Shown: positions 41,846 to 52,499 of the stretch, one piece after another
Layout: every line of letters starts with the position of its first letter
How positions within the stretch are numbered: position 1 is the stretch's first letter
The notes under the pieces: generated by a model
Told to the model about the DNA's origin: nothing
The model's database searches: none
What the model saw: the letters and a program-made list of their open reading frames with translations, nothing else
Position numbers and translations under genes: made by a program
Assembly: GCA_963931865.1 (NCBI GenBank)
Contig: OZ007513.1
Location: forward strand, 7,424,157 to 7,488,156
DNA from: Axinella damicornis
Lineage: Eukaryota > Porifera > Demospongiae > Axinellida > Axinellidae
Length of the DNA stretch: 64,000 nt
Direction: 5' to 3'

Positions 41846-42365
41846 TTACACTCCTGGTAGGGAAAAAATTGTGCCGTGTAATGTAAATAAATAATGTAAT
41901 AAACGTTTGACTACTTCGGAATGGCCTACAGAGATTCTGACTACACCGTCGTGATCGCTATGATGCAGTGACACAAAATCAAAACAATTGTACTGAAACT
42001 CACCTTGGTGGTAGAGATATGAACGCTTTTGTCTCGCCATTGGCCACCATGCTCGAGCGCTGTCTTCGACTTCCGGTGGCAGTACAGCCCTCAGGAAAGG
42101 CACACAAACATTCTGACCACACAGCCGTGATCGCTGTCGTTCACTGACGCTTACATGCCAAAACTGACCATGCTGGCAAAGTTGTAAGTGCTGTAATAAC
42201 TTCGTGTCTTCCCTTTGGCCGGCCGCCATTGCTAGCGATCGACTGAGCGTGGTACCATGGTTGCCACGTGGCATGTGCGTTAATTGGAACTAACAACGAT
42301 AGATTGCGCTATGGCGAGTCGCAGCTGGCGTTGGAACGGCTACCAGGAGTGTGGTTGCCCCTCGA
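41846..42365 (+). mobile_element. Dispersed DNA element, copy 1 (TTACACTCCTGGTAGG ends)
   Basis: 520 bp that matches 59195-59685 throughout, from TTACACTCCTGGTAGGG to GGAGTG.GGTTGCCCCTCGAA. Ends include an inverted ACACTCCTGGTA / TACCAGGAGTGT. Both copies contain a repeated internal module (TTCTGACTACACCGTCGTGATCGCT then TTCTGACCACACAGCCGTGATCGCT). The interior has no transposase. Superfamily unknown. Confidence 0.75.
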
Positions 42366-42844
42366 ACAGTGAAGTAAAGAAAATATTCATGCAGAGTAGC
42401 AAATTATACATGGTGCTGCTTTGTGGAATACACTCAGACTAAAACAAAGGTCTTCTGTAGGCAAACCACAGATGGCCGGATGGCAGAGTTCAACCATTCA
42501 CTGTTTCTGCTATCAGGAAACTTGACTGCCATATTTGGCTATCACTGCTACAAAGCGCACCCAGGGAAGTCCGACCGTACACGTTTACAGGGCTAACGCG
42601 TGCAAAGAACATATTTGTTGTGCATTTTGACTTTCGGTCATGTGGAAGTCATGTGATCACGACATGTGCCTTTGATTGACACTGATTTGAGTACTGTTTA
42701 GCTAGCTAGTAGATCCCGAGAGGCTTGGTAAACTGAAACTACAATTGCAGTTCATTACACATAATAAATTCTGAAGGAGAGTATTGGTACAGTTACAGAA
42801 TGCTATTGCATGTGGAGAGCCTATGAAAACCAGTACCAAGTCCT

Positions 42845-43571
42845 CTTAAGTCCTCTTGCCAACAGAAGAGGCACACCATTCCTTCCATGAAACAAAGGGA
42901 GCAGCTGGCTATGCCCAACGGATACACCCCAAGCTAGTTGAGAAGATTTATGAGCTAGTATCTCATAGCATGTCAGCTACCTAAGGTGGACCAGGAAAAT
43001 TTCCGGCTAAAATAGAACACTGGCAACAACAAACCCCACAGTCTCACTTCTTTTTCCATCCATACAAGTTAACACTTTACACTGACGAAGAATGCCATCC
43101 ACATGAAGAGGAAAGCAACACTACACAGACATTCCTCTATGTCCATGGCAGCAACAGCTCACGAAAAGACATGGCAACACAGTGTCACTTATGGATGCTA
43201 CTAACAGAACCACACGGTACGAGTTAGTCGTGTTCTTCCTTGCAGTGAAGACAAATGTTGGTTACTCAGTGGTGAGAGGGTTTGTAGTGCAGACAGAAAC
43301 TGCAGAACAAATAGCAGAAGCTCTAGCTACCTTGCCATCTTGGAAACCCGAATGTCAACCTCTATACTTCATGACCGATTACTCAGAGGTTGAGATGGGA
43401 GCAATTACAACGGTCTTTCCCACATGTCAGCAGTACCTGTGTGATTACCACAGGAAGCAGGCATGGGAGCGATGGACAAAAGATCAAAAGCCAGGCCTCT
43501 CCTCTGACGATGCAGACGTGGTATTGAGCTTCCTCGCCCAAGGTGTTTTAAGGGAGTATCACCATATATAA
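42845..43571 (+). pseudogene. MULE transposase fragment with CARF-like leader
   Basis: Leader (42845-42985): AAGYAQRIHPKLVEKIYELV, like the CARF/ALS2CR8 core seen at base 2-170. A stop follows at 42979. From 43182 one frame reads SLMDATNRTTRYELVVFFLA, then VKTNVGYSVVRGFVVQTETA, WKPECQPLYFMTDYSEVEMG and FPTCQQYLCDYHRKQAWERW. These are the MULE transposase domain motifs: LLDATYKT start with the first Asp, F..DYS..E with the second Asp, and the CDFHR-type segment. The stop at 43569 and a MITE at 43645 cut off the last part with the final Glu. The gene is dead. Confidence 0.78.
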
Positions 43572-43644
43572 GGGAGCCAATAAATCTTGGAATGCAATCA
43601 ACTCTGAATGGTGCACTAGCACGCATAACTAGCCAGCCACCTAA

Positions 43645-44203
43645 CCTCGTTCCCAGGCCGTCTCCCGCTCCGTTTTTAGCCGCATACATGACCTTTGAAC
43701 CCCCGTAAGAAAAGCAGTAGAAGGCCTGGTACCACTCCTGGTGGACACGGTCATGACGTACGTGGACACGGCGTCATGTAAAATGGCAACGTGCCAGAAG
43801 TTCATGGGCTAACGGCAGGTTTCCTAGCGAGTTATCGTTGGCTTTCACACTACCATGGTGGACCGCTGGAGGCGTCAGATATGGATCTCCTTGTTGTACG
43901 GTTGTAGTAGCCTAGGTAGCTACAATAGCTTACCTCTACAATAGCTTACCAAGTGCTTGGTACGCCGGAGTATTCAAACGTAAGTGCATGCCGTATCACC
44001 ATTAGCACTCAGTCGGCATCAAGTTGCTGTCTTGTTCATAGCAATATTAACTGGAAGAGCATATGTGTAGTTGAGTTGCTTCATGACCGTGTCCACTTTG
44101 CGGTTAGATGACGTAGATGTGGTACCAGGCCTTCTACCGCTTATCTGATGGGGTGTTCAAAGGTCGCGTATGAAACGGCGCGGGAGATGGCCTGGGAACG
44201 AGG
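43645..44203. mobile_element. 559-bp TIR element with CTAA duplication
   Basis: Ends CCTCGTTCCCAGGCCGTCTC and its inverse (GAGATGGCCTGGGAACGAGG). Inverted pairing continues inward past GACCTTTGAAC and GAAGGCCTGGTACCA to CGTGTCCAC, over 100 bp in all with small gaps. CTAA lies at both outer ends (43641-43644, 44204-44207). No transposase inside. It is the longest member of the GCCTCGTTCCCAGG family in the window. Confidence 0.85.
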
Positions 44204-44600
44204 CTAAGTGCGAACTAGGCTTATGTGACTGGGAAGTACTCTATCGTGAACAATATCCACTATACACTGCATCATATGCATACACATCACACACAGTGCT
44301 GGAATCAGCCACGGAGACAAAACGTGAGCCTGCAGCAGAGGGATCACAAGGCTTCCCGAAAATGTAAGTTCCTTCAGAGAAGAAGCAGGGAGCATCGTAC
44401 ATCAATTTGTCCGATCATACCTTTGTCCGAAAATGGACTTTGGCTGGCTGCAGTTCCAGAACCAAGCAACAGAGAATCACCAAACTTTCAACTCCAAGTG
44501 CGATGGGTCTGTAGTGTCGACTGAAGGTCCCGCCCACTTCCGGTAATATACGCGCTCGGCACTAAAATGTCCGATTATACAGGTTGTCCGATAATCAATC

Positions 44601-44915
44601 GCTTACTCTATCAGTTTGCAGTGCATTACGGGTTTTAATGCACGAGGGTAATTGTTGAGGGTGAGACAATGCACAAGCCGAAGGCGAGTGCATTATCCAC
44701 CCAAGACCGTCAACTAGATTGCCTGAGTGCACTATAAGCCCGTAATGCACTACAAACTGGTATCTAAACTACTTAGTGCAACTCACTGACCAGAAAGTCA
44801 CTAATCTTTGAAAAGTGTGCATTATCTAAGTAATGCACACTCAAGTGTGCAATAAGTGATTCAATGCTCAGTCATGTGATCGATTCTGAGGCGTCTGATT
44901 CGTTGAGGGTCACCT
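44601..44915 (-). repeat. Palindromic-box repeat, copy 2 (inverted)
   Basis: Inverse of 40047-40310, with about 50 bp more. Reads GCATTACGGGTTTTAATGCA, then CGAGGG and so on to CGATTCTGAGGCGTCTGATT, then CGTTGAGGG. Confidence 0.8.
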
Positions 44916-45273
44916 GAGTAGTACTAATAATCACTTACAAAAGAAGTGAGTCCCTAATAGATAAAACTGCTCCAAGGGTACAAATACCTAGAAGCCAGTT
45001 GTGAGTCCATATGTGCCAATTACTGTCAATTTATGTTTTCACAACTTTGATAAAAGAAACAACACAGCTGCCTAGCAACACTATTACTCATGTAGGCAAA
45101 TGAGGGGAAGTAAGTAGCTGAGCAAGCGAAGCTACTTGTGTTGATAAACCCTGGCTTCAAAGGCACCGCTTAGCATGGGATTGGTCCACTGTTGTGGTGC
45201 CTTTCAGACACGCACACAGTGTGGTACAAATCTGGGATAAACTATTTATACACAAGTTCAGTGCATTGGGGGC

Positions 45274-46073
45274 TAGTCTCCGTACCAGACCCTCGCACGC
45301 GGGAGGAGGGTCTGGTGCACTTGCATACATAAAAATTTGAACTCCGAGGAATTTCGGCGGGATGAATCTGAATGGTTGATTGCTGTTCGATTACATATCT
45401 TTTCACACAAACACATGCACATTGCAAATTGGAGTGACAGCTAACAGATAGAGATAGCGATCGAAGAGACGTTCACCAAGCTTGGATACCCCGCAGCAAA
45501 TCCTGAAGAGCTGGAAGCTGGGAAGCTGGGAAGGAGTTTATGAAAGGGAAAGACTGGAAAGTCCCTCTGCTACGGTAGTCTGCCACTTGTGTTTGACTAG
45601 CTAGCTAGCTAGCCGTTTGCACAGCGGTTCCACACCGATGTCTATTGTTGTTGTCGTAAGCCCTCTTAAGGCGCTCGTGCTGGATCAGGTAAACATGTAA
45701 ACATCTTGTACACACAGGGCATCAGGGGTATCAGCTGCATTCTGGTGTGCCCTACTTCACTGCATAATCGGTCCAAAGCTGCAGTAGCGCTCTCCGAGCT
45801 AGAACATTCTGTCGGTTCTTGCAATTGTCCATCTGGCAGGAACAGAGTTGACAAGGATCGCAAGGTCTACTGCCTGTAGCTATATAGCTGCAACTGGTTC
45901 ATTGAGCGCACGCACTTTTGAGTTTTCTGGCACCTACTTGTATATTAATCAGCCTTCAATTATCACTCAGGAAACCTGTATATATACACGTCAGCATATC
46001 CCACAAACAGTTTATGTATGCAAGTGCACCAGACCCTCCTCCGTGTGCGAGATAGGATCTGGTACTGAGACTA
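45274..46073. mobile_element. 800-bp TIR element (TAGTCTCCGTACCAGACC ends)
   Basis: Left end TAGTCTCCGTACCAGACCCT, then CGCACGCGGGAGGAGGGTCT and GGTGCACTTGCATACAT. The right end is the inverse: ATGTATGCAAGTGCACCAGA, then CCCTCCTCCGTGTGCGAGAT and GGTACTGAGACTA. Arms are about 65 bp; the terminal GAGGGTCTGG can also fold within one arm. No transposase inside. Target duplication not clear. Confidence 0.82.
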
Positions 46074-46535
46074 ATTGGGGGCATGACATCATGAATGTCC
46101 CAAGAGCACTGATACAACGTACATACCAGTGGTGGTGGCCTCTTGCAGGATGGAGGCCGTCTAGCTGCATATCCTCTTCGGTCTCATGCAAACCTCCCCA
46201 CATCACTGTGAAAAAGAAAGTTTGTCATGCTCCTTATACCACACCGATAACACTACTTGTGCAATAAGCCAGGCCTAACAGACTACTATCAGCTGTACAG
46301 CTACAAGCATACAACCATAGTAAAGCAGATATACCACATATGATAGTCTGTTCTGATATTACCTTGGCTACAGATTTTTCTCGATCCATTGATCCTGGCT
46401 GGTCTGAGCCATCTGTTCCTGGTGTTCCTTCTTTCCCACTGCCTGGCTATGGGCTGCTGGCGGGCTTGCAGATGACAGATGAGGGGGCGATGGTAAGTCC
46501 TCTACTCCCCCTTCACATTCAAGCACTGGTCAACC

Positions 46536-46536
<1 letters not shown>

Positions 46537-46632
<96 letters not shown>
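46537..46632. repeat. (GT)n microsatellite
   Basis: About 95 bp of pure GT, then a GGTGTGGGTGTG tail. Frames across it are artefacts. Confidence 0.97.
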
Positions 46633-46633
<1 letters not shown>

Positions 46634-46919
46634 GGTGTGGGTGGGGCTGTGGGTGTGGGTGTGTGCTGTATGCCTGAGTGTGCTACAAGCACACTCAATC
46701 ACGTATCAGCTATTGCCTAAATACTTCCCTCATGAGTATTCTTTGGCACGCACCACAGCTGCCTAGTAAGCGTCCAATTTCTGATGGCCCTTGGGCTAAA
46801 ATATTCGGAGCGAAATTGCACGCTTTTTTATGTGTTTAAATGTATGGCAACTCACTTAGCATACAATATACAATACGGTACACCTAGTCCCCTCTCCCCA
46901 GTTTCCAACTCCCATGTAT

Positions 46920-46976
46920 ACCTAGTCTCGTGCCCAGACCCCACTCCTCGTGGGAAAGAGGATGAGGGTCTGGTGA
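46920..46976. mobile_element. Solo arm of the TAGTCTC...CCAGACCC family
   Basis: TAGTCTCGTGCCCAGACCCC, then ACTCCTCGTGGGAAAGAGGA and TGAGGGTCTGG. It resembles a single arm of the element at 45274-46073 and folds on itself. Confidence 0.5.
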
Positions 46977-47620
46977 CTTTGCTCAGAAACCTATTAATAT
47001 TCATCGCCTGAAACCGGACAGAACTGGAAGTCCTACACGTGGAATATTATACGTAATTGCAAGAGAAATTTGAATTCTGTACAACTTCTCACTATTAACA
47101 AAGAGGAAAGTGAATTCACTACAATTTCATTGGCAGTCTGCCGAGAAGGTGGGACTTCATTCATAAATGAAGACTGAGAACCTTGCTGAAATGTCATCAG
47201 CACAAGACTAATGTGCACCTGGCTGCTATTTTTGATACAGTAGTCCAGTGTCCAGACTAATTAGAGCAATTATGGCATATGGGTAGGGCTTGTGGTTGTC
47301 TCCATAATTCCCAGACTGGAGAAAGTGAATCTGCTATATAATATTATTCTGGAATTCACATCCAAAAACTACAAACTGTCCAAAAACTGCATTCCACTAC
47401 CCCAATTTACTCACTAACGCCTTGTATTGGCCTGGCTCGACATCCTCCTCGAAGCTTTAGGCATCAAAGGTTACATGTAAGCTTCAACAAAGCATTCTGC
47501 AAGTAGCCAGTAGCCTTACCTGCATAAAAGGAGACTCTTCTGACGTCTGACAGAGTGGAATGGTAGGCAAGAAGCTAGAACAAAGCGAGAAATGGCACCA
47601 TCTGGTGGAGCCTCGAACCC

Positions 47621-48185
47621 AGGCGCGGAGGAGGGGGAAAGAGCACCTGCTATCCACTGTTTGCGCATGTGATTAATTTCCCCGACATTCCGGGAATCCC
47701 GGATAAGACCGCGTCATTCATGGGGCTTGTTTACATCAGATACGTGTTCGTAACCGTATCACGATCGTATTTTGTCAATAATGGAGACTTTATACAAGGC
47801 TGTTTCATACCATCAGCAATTTGGGTGTGCAGCGATGATGCTCAAACCTGAGCAGAGGGCATCTTTGAAGTGAGTAGACGAAGAGACTCTTGTCTACGCA
47901 CTGGTTTTGCTAAGTCATAGTGTTTATATACAGTTCGTGTTTGATGTGAAGCTTGCCCAAGATGACAGCGTAGTCGTTGTAGTCTCATCCCTCACGGTAT
48001 TGACGACAGACCAAGTTCCAAACATGAGTGAAAGCTGCGACCATATCTTCATGGTTTCATTGTGTGGTATACGTCATTGTTCACACTCAGAAAGGTTTGC
48101 GACGTCATTTGCATAAATCCACGTGATAATTAAGCGCATGTGCAAACAGTGGATACCAGGCGCTCTTTTCCCCCTCCTCCGCGCC
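47621..48185. mobile_element. 565-bp TIR element (GGCGCGGAGGAGGGGGAAA ends)
   Basis: Left AGGCGCGGAGGAGGGGGAAA, then GAGCACCTGCTATCCACTGT and TTGCGCATGTG. The right arm is the inverse of AAGGCGCGGAGGAGGGGGAA, then AAGAGCGCCTGGTATCCACT and GTTTGCACATGCGC. About 55 bp with three or four differences. The interior contains CCCGACATTCCGGGAATCCC and a weaker internal symmetry (GACCGCGTCATTCAT versus ATGACGTATACCAC). No transposase. Confidence 0.83.
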
Positions 48186-49080
48186 TTGTGTACATAAAGA
48201 ATTCTCTTGTCCATTCAACCAGTCCATATTCCAGTCTAGTGACCTGGTGAGTTCCAATGCACTGGCTGCATAAAACCCCAGAGGGGGTTGGAAGAAGCTG
48301 GCAGGTAGAACTAGTAGCAGTAGGGGCTGTTTGGTACAGTAATAATGAATCTACTTATTTAAAATCGCCATACCCAGGTTCAGTTTCTTTTGAAGGTCAG
48401 GACTTGCGTCTTTCCTTCTTCTTTTTCGTAACAGACACCCATCACCAATTAGTCATCTCACTCGCAGTCACGAAGATTGGTGCGCACCACCTGTCTTGGT
48501 TTTTCCATCGCCAAACAGAAACGCTAGCTGCCGCTTTTCAGAACTGGATTTCCCCCTTGGCCGGCCTGCGCTGCGCGCGGGCGCGGGAAATCCAGGGTCG
48601 AAGTTCAGAAAACATGGAACGCGAGTGGGTGGGGCTCGTGAATGCAAATAGGGCTCCTGACTGGAAGATTCAAAAGGTGGTTGGGGTTCCAACAGATACT
48701 CCTGGAAAATTGGCTACAAAATGGGTGGGACTCCTGCTATGGCTGGTTGAAGTCATGTTTGAGAATGCATAATAATGGAGTGCATGGATGTCAGTGGCAT
48801 GCATCAGTGCGATTTTACAGGATGGAAACCATTCAATTGCATGGTGCCCATGTACTCTATAATATTATATCTGGTCATCCTCAACAGGGAGGCAAATTAC
48901 AAGTGAGGTGGTTTATGATAGCTACCAGGTCCTAAGGAACGAGCACCTCACTTGGATGCATGCAGTTACTGATCTGTCCTTCAATATATTCAACTATGCT
49001 TAAACCATCATGTAAAACTATTATCTACAACAGTAGTATACAACCACATGAACAACCCCTACAAAAACCAGGTTAGATTA
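48186..49080. other. Non-coding with an inverted patch at 48535-48625
   Basis: TTCAGAACTGGATTTCCC (48537) is nearly the inverse of GGGAAATCCAGGGTCG...TTCTGAA-type sequence (48583-48615), around a GC-rich centre (GCCGGCCTGCGCTGCGCGCG). A 171-codon frame (48257-48772) crosses this palindrome and has no domain, so I do not call it a gene. Confidence 0.4.
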
Positions 49081-49089
49081 CCTTAAATT

Positions 49090-49262
49090 GGTGGAACATA
49101 CCAGTAACTATCCGAAACCTGATTAGTATGACTTGTAGGGTTTCCTTTGCACGACTTTCAGCGTGCATCCATTGACCTAACCATGAATGAATAGTCTTGT
49201 TGTTATTCTGTCCATGTGAATTATATCCAAAGCTGGAAGCAGTCTTTCTGCTGCATGGCTTC
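49090..49262 (-). CDS. Possible exon on minus strand, unknown product
   Basis: The minus frame reads KTASSFGYNSHGQNNNKTIH, then SWLGQWMHAESRAKETLQVI, then LIRFRIVTG. It ends at GTTACTG then GTATGTTCC, a fair donor (near 49100). The composition looks like coding sequence. I recognise no domain and no acceptor is certain. Confidence 0.25.
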
Positions 49263-49585
49263 AAGCTTAGGCTACTCCCACCTACAAATAATTACTGAGG
49301 TCACTGTTGCCAAGGCCCATGTCTATGGGGGAGTTATTAACTCCAAACATGCACATACGTTGGTATTTGAAGTCTACAACAAGTCATCATCATTCTTCCT
49401 TTTGAGAGGTACGTACACTGGAACTTTATAGAACAGACACCTACCAACAGCCAATCATGCATTGGAAGTACAAGTTATAATTAGCAGCTGTTCCAGCTGC
49501 CTAGGTTGACATTCATTCAATAATATGGAATAGAAGGTACCAAAGGTTTACTCAAGATCAGTTTTTTCCTCTCATTGACGTTGTT

Positions 49586-49640
49586 TGAATCTACACTGAA
49601 ACAGATAATCACCCATTATCTGTTTCTAGGTGTAGATTCA
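49586..49640. repeat. Near-perfect 24-bp stem hairpin, possible small-RNA precursor
   Basis: TGAATCTACACTGAAACAGA, then TAAT, a five-base loop CACCC, then ATTATCTGTTTCTAGGTGTA and GATTCA. One small bulge interrupts the stem. It is either a microRNA-like precursor or a tiny foldback element; nothing else in the window matches it. Confidence 0.45.
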
Positions 49641-50358
49641 GACACCACACTTCCACAGGCTTTCTAATACAAAATCGTCCAGGAGAGAGTTGAGGCCAAA
49701 GTACACATGCATGGCAATGCAGTTACAACAGTTACTGCTCAGAGCGTTATAGATCTAAAGCGATGTCCCTAGCCAGCATACAGGTTGGGACTGAGTCCAG
49801 TCTGTATGAGGCATGGGCTGGCATCGTAGTAAATTTCACCAAGGTACCGGTACTAGTATTTGACTCAAGCTTTTGCCCTCAAAACACAAAGGAAGATCTA
49901 TTATTATGTTTTCACTGTTCAACTCTTGTGAAAACCTTGGTATACCTCTATAGTTTAGAAGTGTGCTTTGGTGCAGGGCTAATTGCAGCCTCATGAAAGT
50001 GACAATGGGCTATTGTTTTAAAGACATCAATGTTTTATGATTCGATGTGGACTGCAAGAAAAGTCAATGTCTATGAATAGCCTGATCACTTCTTTTCATC
50101 TGTGGAATGATGCACATAATAAGGCACACTTGTTTACGATTGTACTCTTCTGGTTTATGCTATTCTCACTACAGTTTGCGAGTCAACAGAGGAAGGAGTT
50201 TGTCACGAATAACTTGAGGTGGTCTATCTGTTCTAGGGCCTGCTAACAAATCCAGTTTCTGGAGTTCAAACTCAAAACTCCGTAATGAAAAAAGAGAACA
50301 GGTACGTACATGTACATGGAATACAAATGATGAGTATAAGTGGTCTGACAAATGTCAG

Positions 50359-50510
50359 TCAGTAATTATGTCTGACATCCTCTAAAGTAATCTCTGTGAA
50401 TATGATCTGTGGTTTCCATTTCTTTGGAGGCTTCTTAAGTTCAACTGTACTTGGTGAGATCTCAGAACCATCAGGCCCAGTGATACTCTTTGGAACTTGC
50501 ATGAAGTACC
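50359..50510 (-). CDS. Terminal exon of a host-like gene, unknown product
   Basis: An acceptor TCTCTAATAACCAG precedes, in minus orientation, two bases of a split codon and then YFMQVPKSITGPDGSEISPS, then TVELKKPPKKWKPQIIFTEI and TLEDVRHNY, stop at 50359-50361. It is open over its full length with clean acceptor and stop. Coding style (lysine/proline-rich, no low complexity) differs from the surrounding pseudogenes. I do not recognise the family. Confidence 0.45.
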
Positions 50511-50698
50511 CTGGTTATTAGAGATGGTATGTGGTCTTGAGCCTGTTCAAATGTACCTCCTCCCCCCTCTTCAAGAGGCGCTGTGACCTGAGTGAGGTGA
50601 GGATTGAGGGAAAGAGAGTTAGAGCAGAAGGAGAGGGAGAGATGGACTAGTGCAACAAAATATGATATGCATGTGACAGTACTGCCAACCTCAGAAGT

Positions 50699-50981
50699 TT
50701 AACCCTTTACCACCCACAGATTATGGAGGTCAGTTTTTTAGCTTGTAATCTACTTAAACATACCCTAGATAAGGTTCCCATCGGTTTTCACGCTCAAAAC
50801 TTCACACAGAATGCCATGCTGTTTGCACCCTTCGGGTGCACCCACCAACCTCCCCCTGCCCCGCCTTTCTGCTGGCACAGAGCCTATCTCCCAAGGACAT
50901 TGCCGGACATTGCCGGATGTGACATCATGAAGCTGAAAGTCTCATGACACCATATGGCGTCATTGGTTGGGAAAGGGCTAA
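50699..50981. mobile_element. Possible piggyBac-type MITE (TTAA-CCCTTT ends)
   Basis: TTAACCCTTTACCACCCA at 50699 and TTGGGAAAGGGCTAA at 50967-50981 form an imperfect inverted pair with a TTAA target (one side changed to CTAA). 283 bp, no transposase. It lies in the interval between two exon-like blocks. Confidence 0.4.
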
Positions 50982-51457
50982 AACCTTCAGACATAGCATG
51001 TGGGTATCAAAAACACACAGCTAAATCTTTCCGCATACGGAATCGGTGTTTGCCAGCCTCTAGCTATCGGATGACAAGACTCCATTGAATCAAGACTTGA
51101 TCGACAGGGCATCCGTTCAATTTCTAATAAAAATGTTTCCCCCTACATTGCTATGACATCTGGCAACACATGACTAGGCATGACTCAAACAGAAGCGAAC
51201 TGTGCACATTATCATGCCTGAAAGATGACATCCATTCTGTGGTATTGTTTTTTGTTACAATCTGTGCCTTCTTCTACTAGACTTGGTGCAGGGCTGCAGT
51301 CACTCGAGTACTCAAAATCAACGTTTTGCACAGAAATTGTGCACAAATGCGCATATAATATTGTCTGGTCTCATGCCAACGCTTGCATGTGAACGAGGCT
51401 GCCAAAATACTCGTCCCAAAGCCCAATAGGTAGTCTGCGGGTATATGTGTTCAAGCT

Positions 51458-51534
51458 CTAGTCTCTCAGCAGTTCCGTGAGTTTGAGCTGGGTAACCGTG
51501 AGATCAGCACTGAAGTTGGCAGGCCTGATGTGAT
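51458..51534 (-). CDS. Exon-like block, C-terminal end, unknown product
   Basis: After the acceptor CCTAATCACATCAG the phase-2 reading is PANFSADLTVTQLKLTELLR, then D and TAG (51458-51460). The preceding exon at 51758-51869 ends in phase 2 with AT, and AT plus G restores a Met codon, so the two join in frame. No family recognised. Confidence 0.5.
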
Positions 51535-51757
51535 TAGGACATGCACTATAGCTTTGTTGTCAGGATAAGGCTTGTAGTCAAAAATTTGAGCAGCCATTCT
51601 TCTTCTTTATCACAATTGGCTTTATGTTGGGCTGCATTTCATGCAGAGATGATTGTAACTGTAGAGATGATTGTAACTGTAGGCCAAAGAAGTCAAGGAG
51701 CAAAGTAGCCAAAATACACTAAGATAAAAGGACAATGAATTTTTAGCAGCCACTTAC

Positions 51758-51869
51758 ATGATTGTAGCAAGCCCCACATGCATCTCCAGCTCTCCCTCTG
51801 CTCCCGGAGGTAGTTCCATGGCCTCAGTTTTGTTCCTTCCAGGTAGGCTGGTAACTCTGGTCTGACTGC
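51758..51869 (-). CDS. Exon-like block, 112 bp, unknown product
   Basis: Bounded by a strong acceptor (CTCTCTCACCCTCCCCAG, minus orientation) and a strong donor (ATCAT then GTAAGTGG). Frame 3 reads SQTRVTSLPGRNKTEAMELP, then PGAEGELEMHVGLATI, and joins in phase to the next exon. Frame 1 is also open (AVRPELPAYLEGTKLRPWNY), but it does not lead to the longer continuation. Pyrimidine-rich GAGAGGGTGAGG sequence on the plus strand forms the tract. Probably part of a real gene. Confidence 0.5.
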
Positions 51870-51949
51870 CTGGGGAGGGTGAGAGAGGGTGAGGGGGGAG
51901 GGGACGGAGGGAGAAAGAAGAGGAGAGGAGGGTAAACTCTATTGTCTAC

Positions 51950-52110
51950 TTTAAAATGAACATATGCAGTGCCTTCTTCAGCAATACCTTCTGAGCCTGT
52001 TGTTCTACAACATGAGCAGTGCCTCCTTGATGGTTGCTTTGCTGTACGTTACCACTCTTCGAACTAGGCAGTGGCAGCAGTGTTTTCCATTTCAGACTCA
52101 CAGATCTCCT
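51950..52110 (-). CDS. Weak exon-like block, unknown product
   Basis: The minus frame reads RRSVSLKWKTLLPLPSSKSG, then NVQQSNHQGGTAHVVEQQAQ, then K, before GTATTG, a weak donor. Phase does not fit its neighbours without a further unseen exon, so it may be wrong. Confidence 0.2.
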
Positions 52111-52177
52111 GCATGCCTGATGACCCACCTCCTCTTAGATGGCCTCACAGTCTGCCTGGAGGCTAGCACACTTCATG

Positions 52178-52211
52178 CATGTGTGTGTGTGTGCGTGTGT
52201 GTGTGTGTGTG
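52178..52211. repeat. (TG)n microsatellite
   Basis: About 34 bp of TG with one GCG interruption. Confidence 0.9.
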
Positions 52212-52376
52212 CATGTCAGGGTCACACAGTTATTAGATTTGAAGTTATCATTGAACAGTACTGTACCGAGCCACCACAAGCACTGTGCTTATGTATATTC
52301 GAGGCAAGAACAGCATTGGCAGTTAATAATTGCTGCTCCTAGACTCATTAGGAATTCTGCCCCTCCCCTAACCTAC

Positions 52377-52496
52377 TGCAGCTGTATCTACTTGGTGAGA
52401 GGATGGCAGGGTCTGTGAACAGTAGTCAGCCAGCACAACGTCCATTCTGCTACCGACAAATGGCACTGGCAAAGTTTCCACTGCCCGGATGAAGCC
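52377..52496 (-). CDS. Exon-like block, 120 bp, unknown product
   Basis: Acceptor CCCTTATTCCTCTGCAG and donor GCTGCA then GTAGGTTAGG, with exactly 40 codons in phase 0: GFIRAVETLPVPFVGSRMDV, then VLADYCSQTLPSSHQVDTAA. The other two frames contain stops. Together with 51758-51869 and 51458-51534 it points to a minus-strand multi-exon gene, although one or more linking exons are not identified. Confidence 0.5.
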
Positions 52497-52499
52497 CTG

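Noticed and set aside
46502..46766. Frames of poly-CV or poly-HT across the GT repeat
   Set aside because: Pure dinucleotide translation.
48257..48772. A 171-codon open frame as a gene
   Set aside because: It crosses a GC-rich palindrome, has no domain and no coding-like composition; most likely chance.
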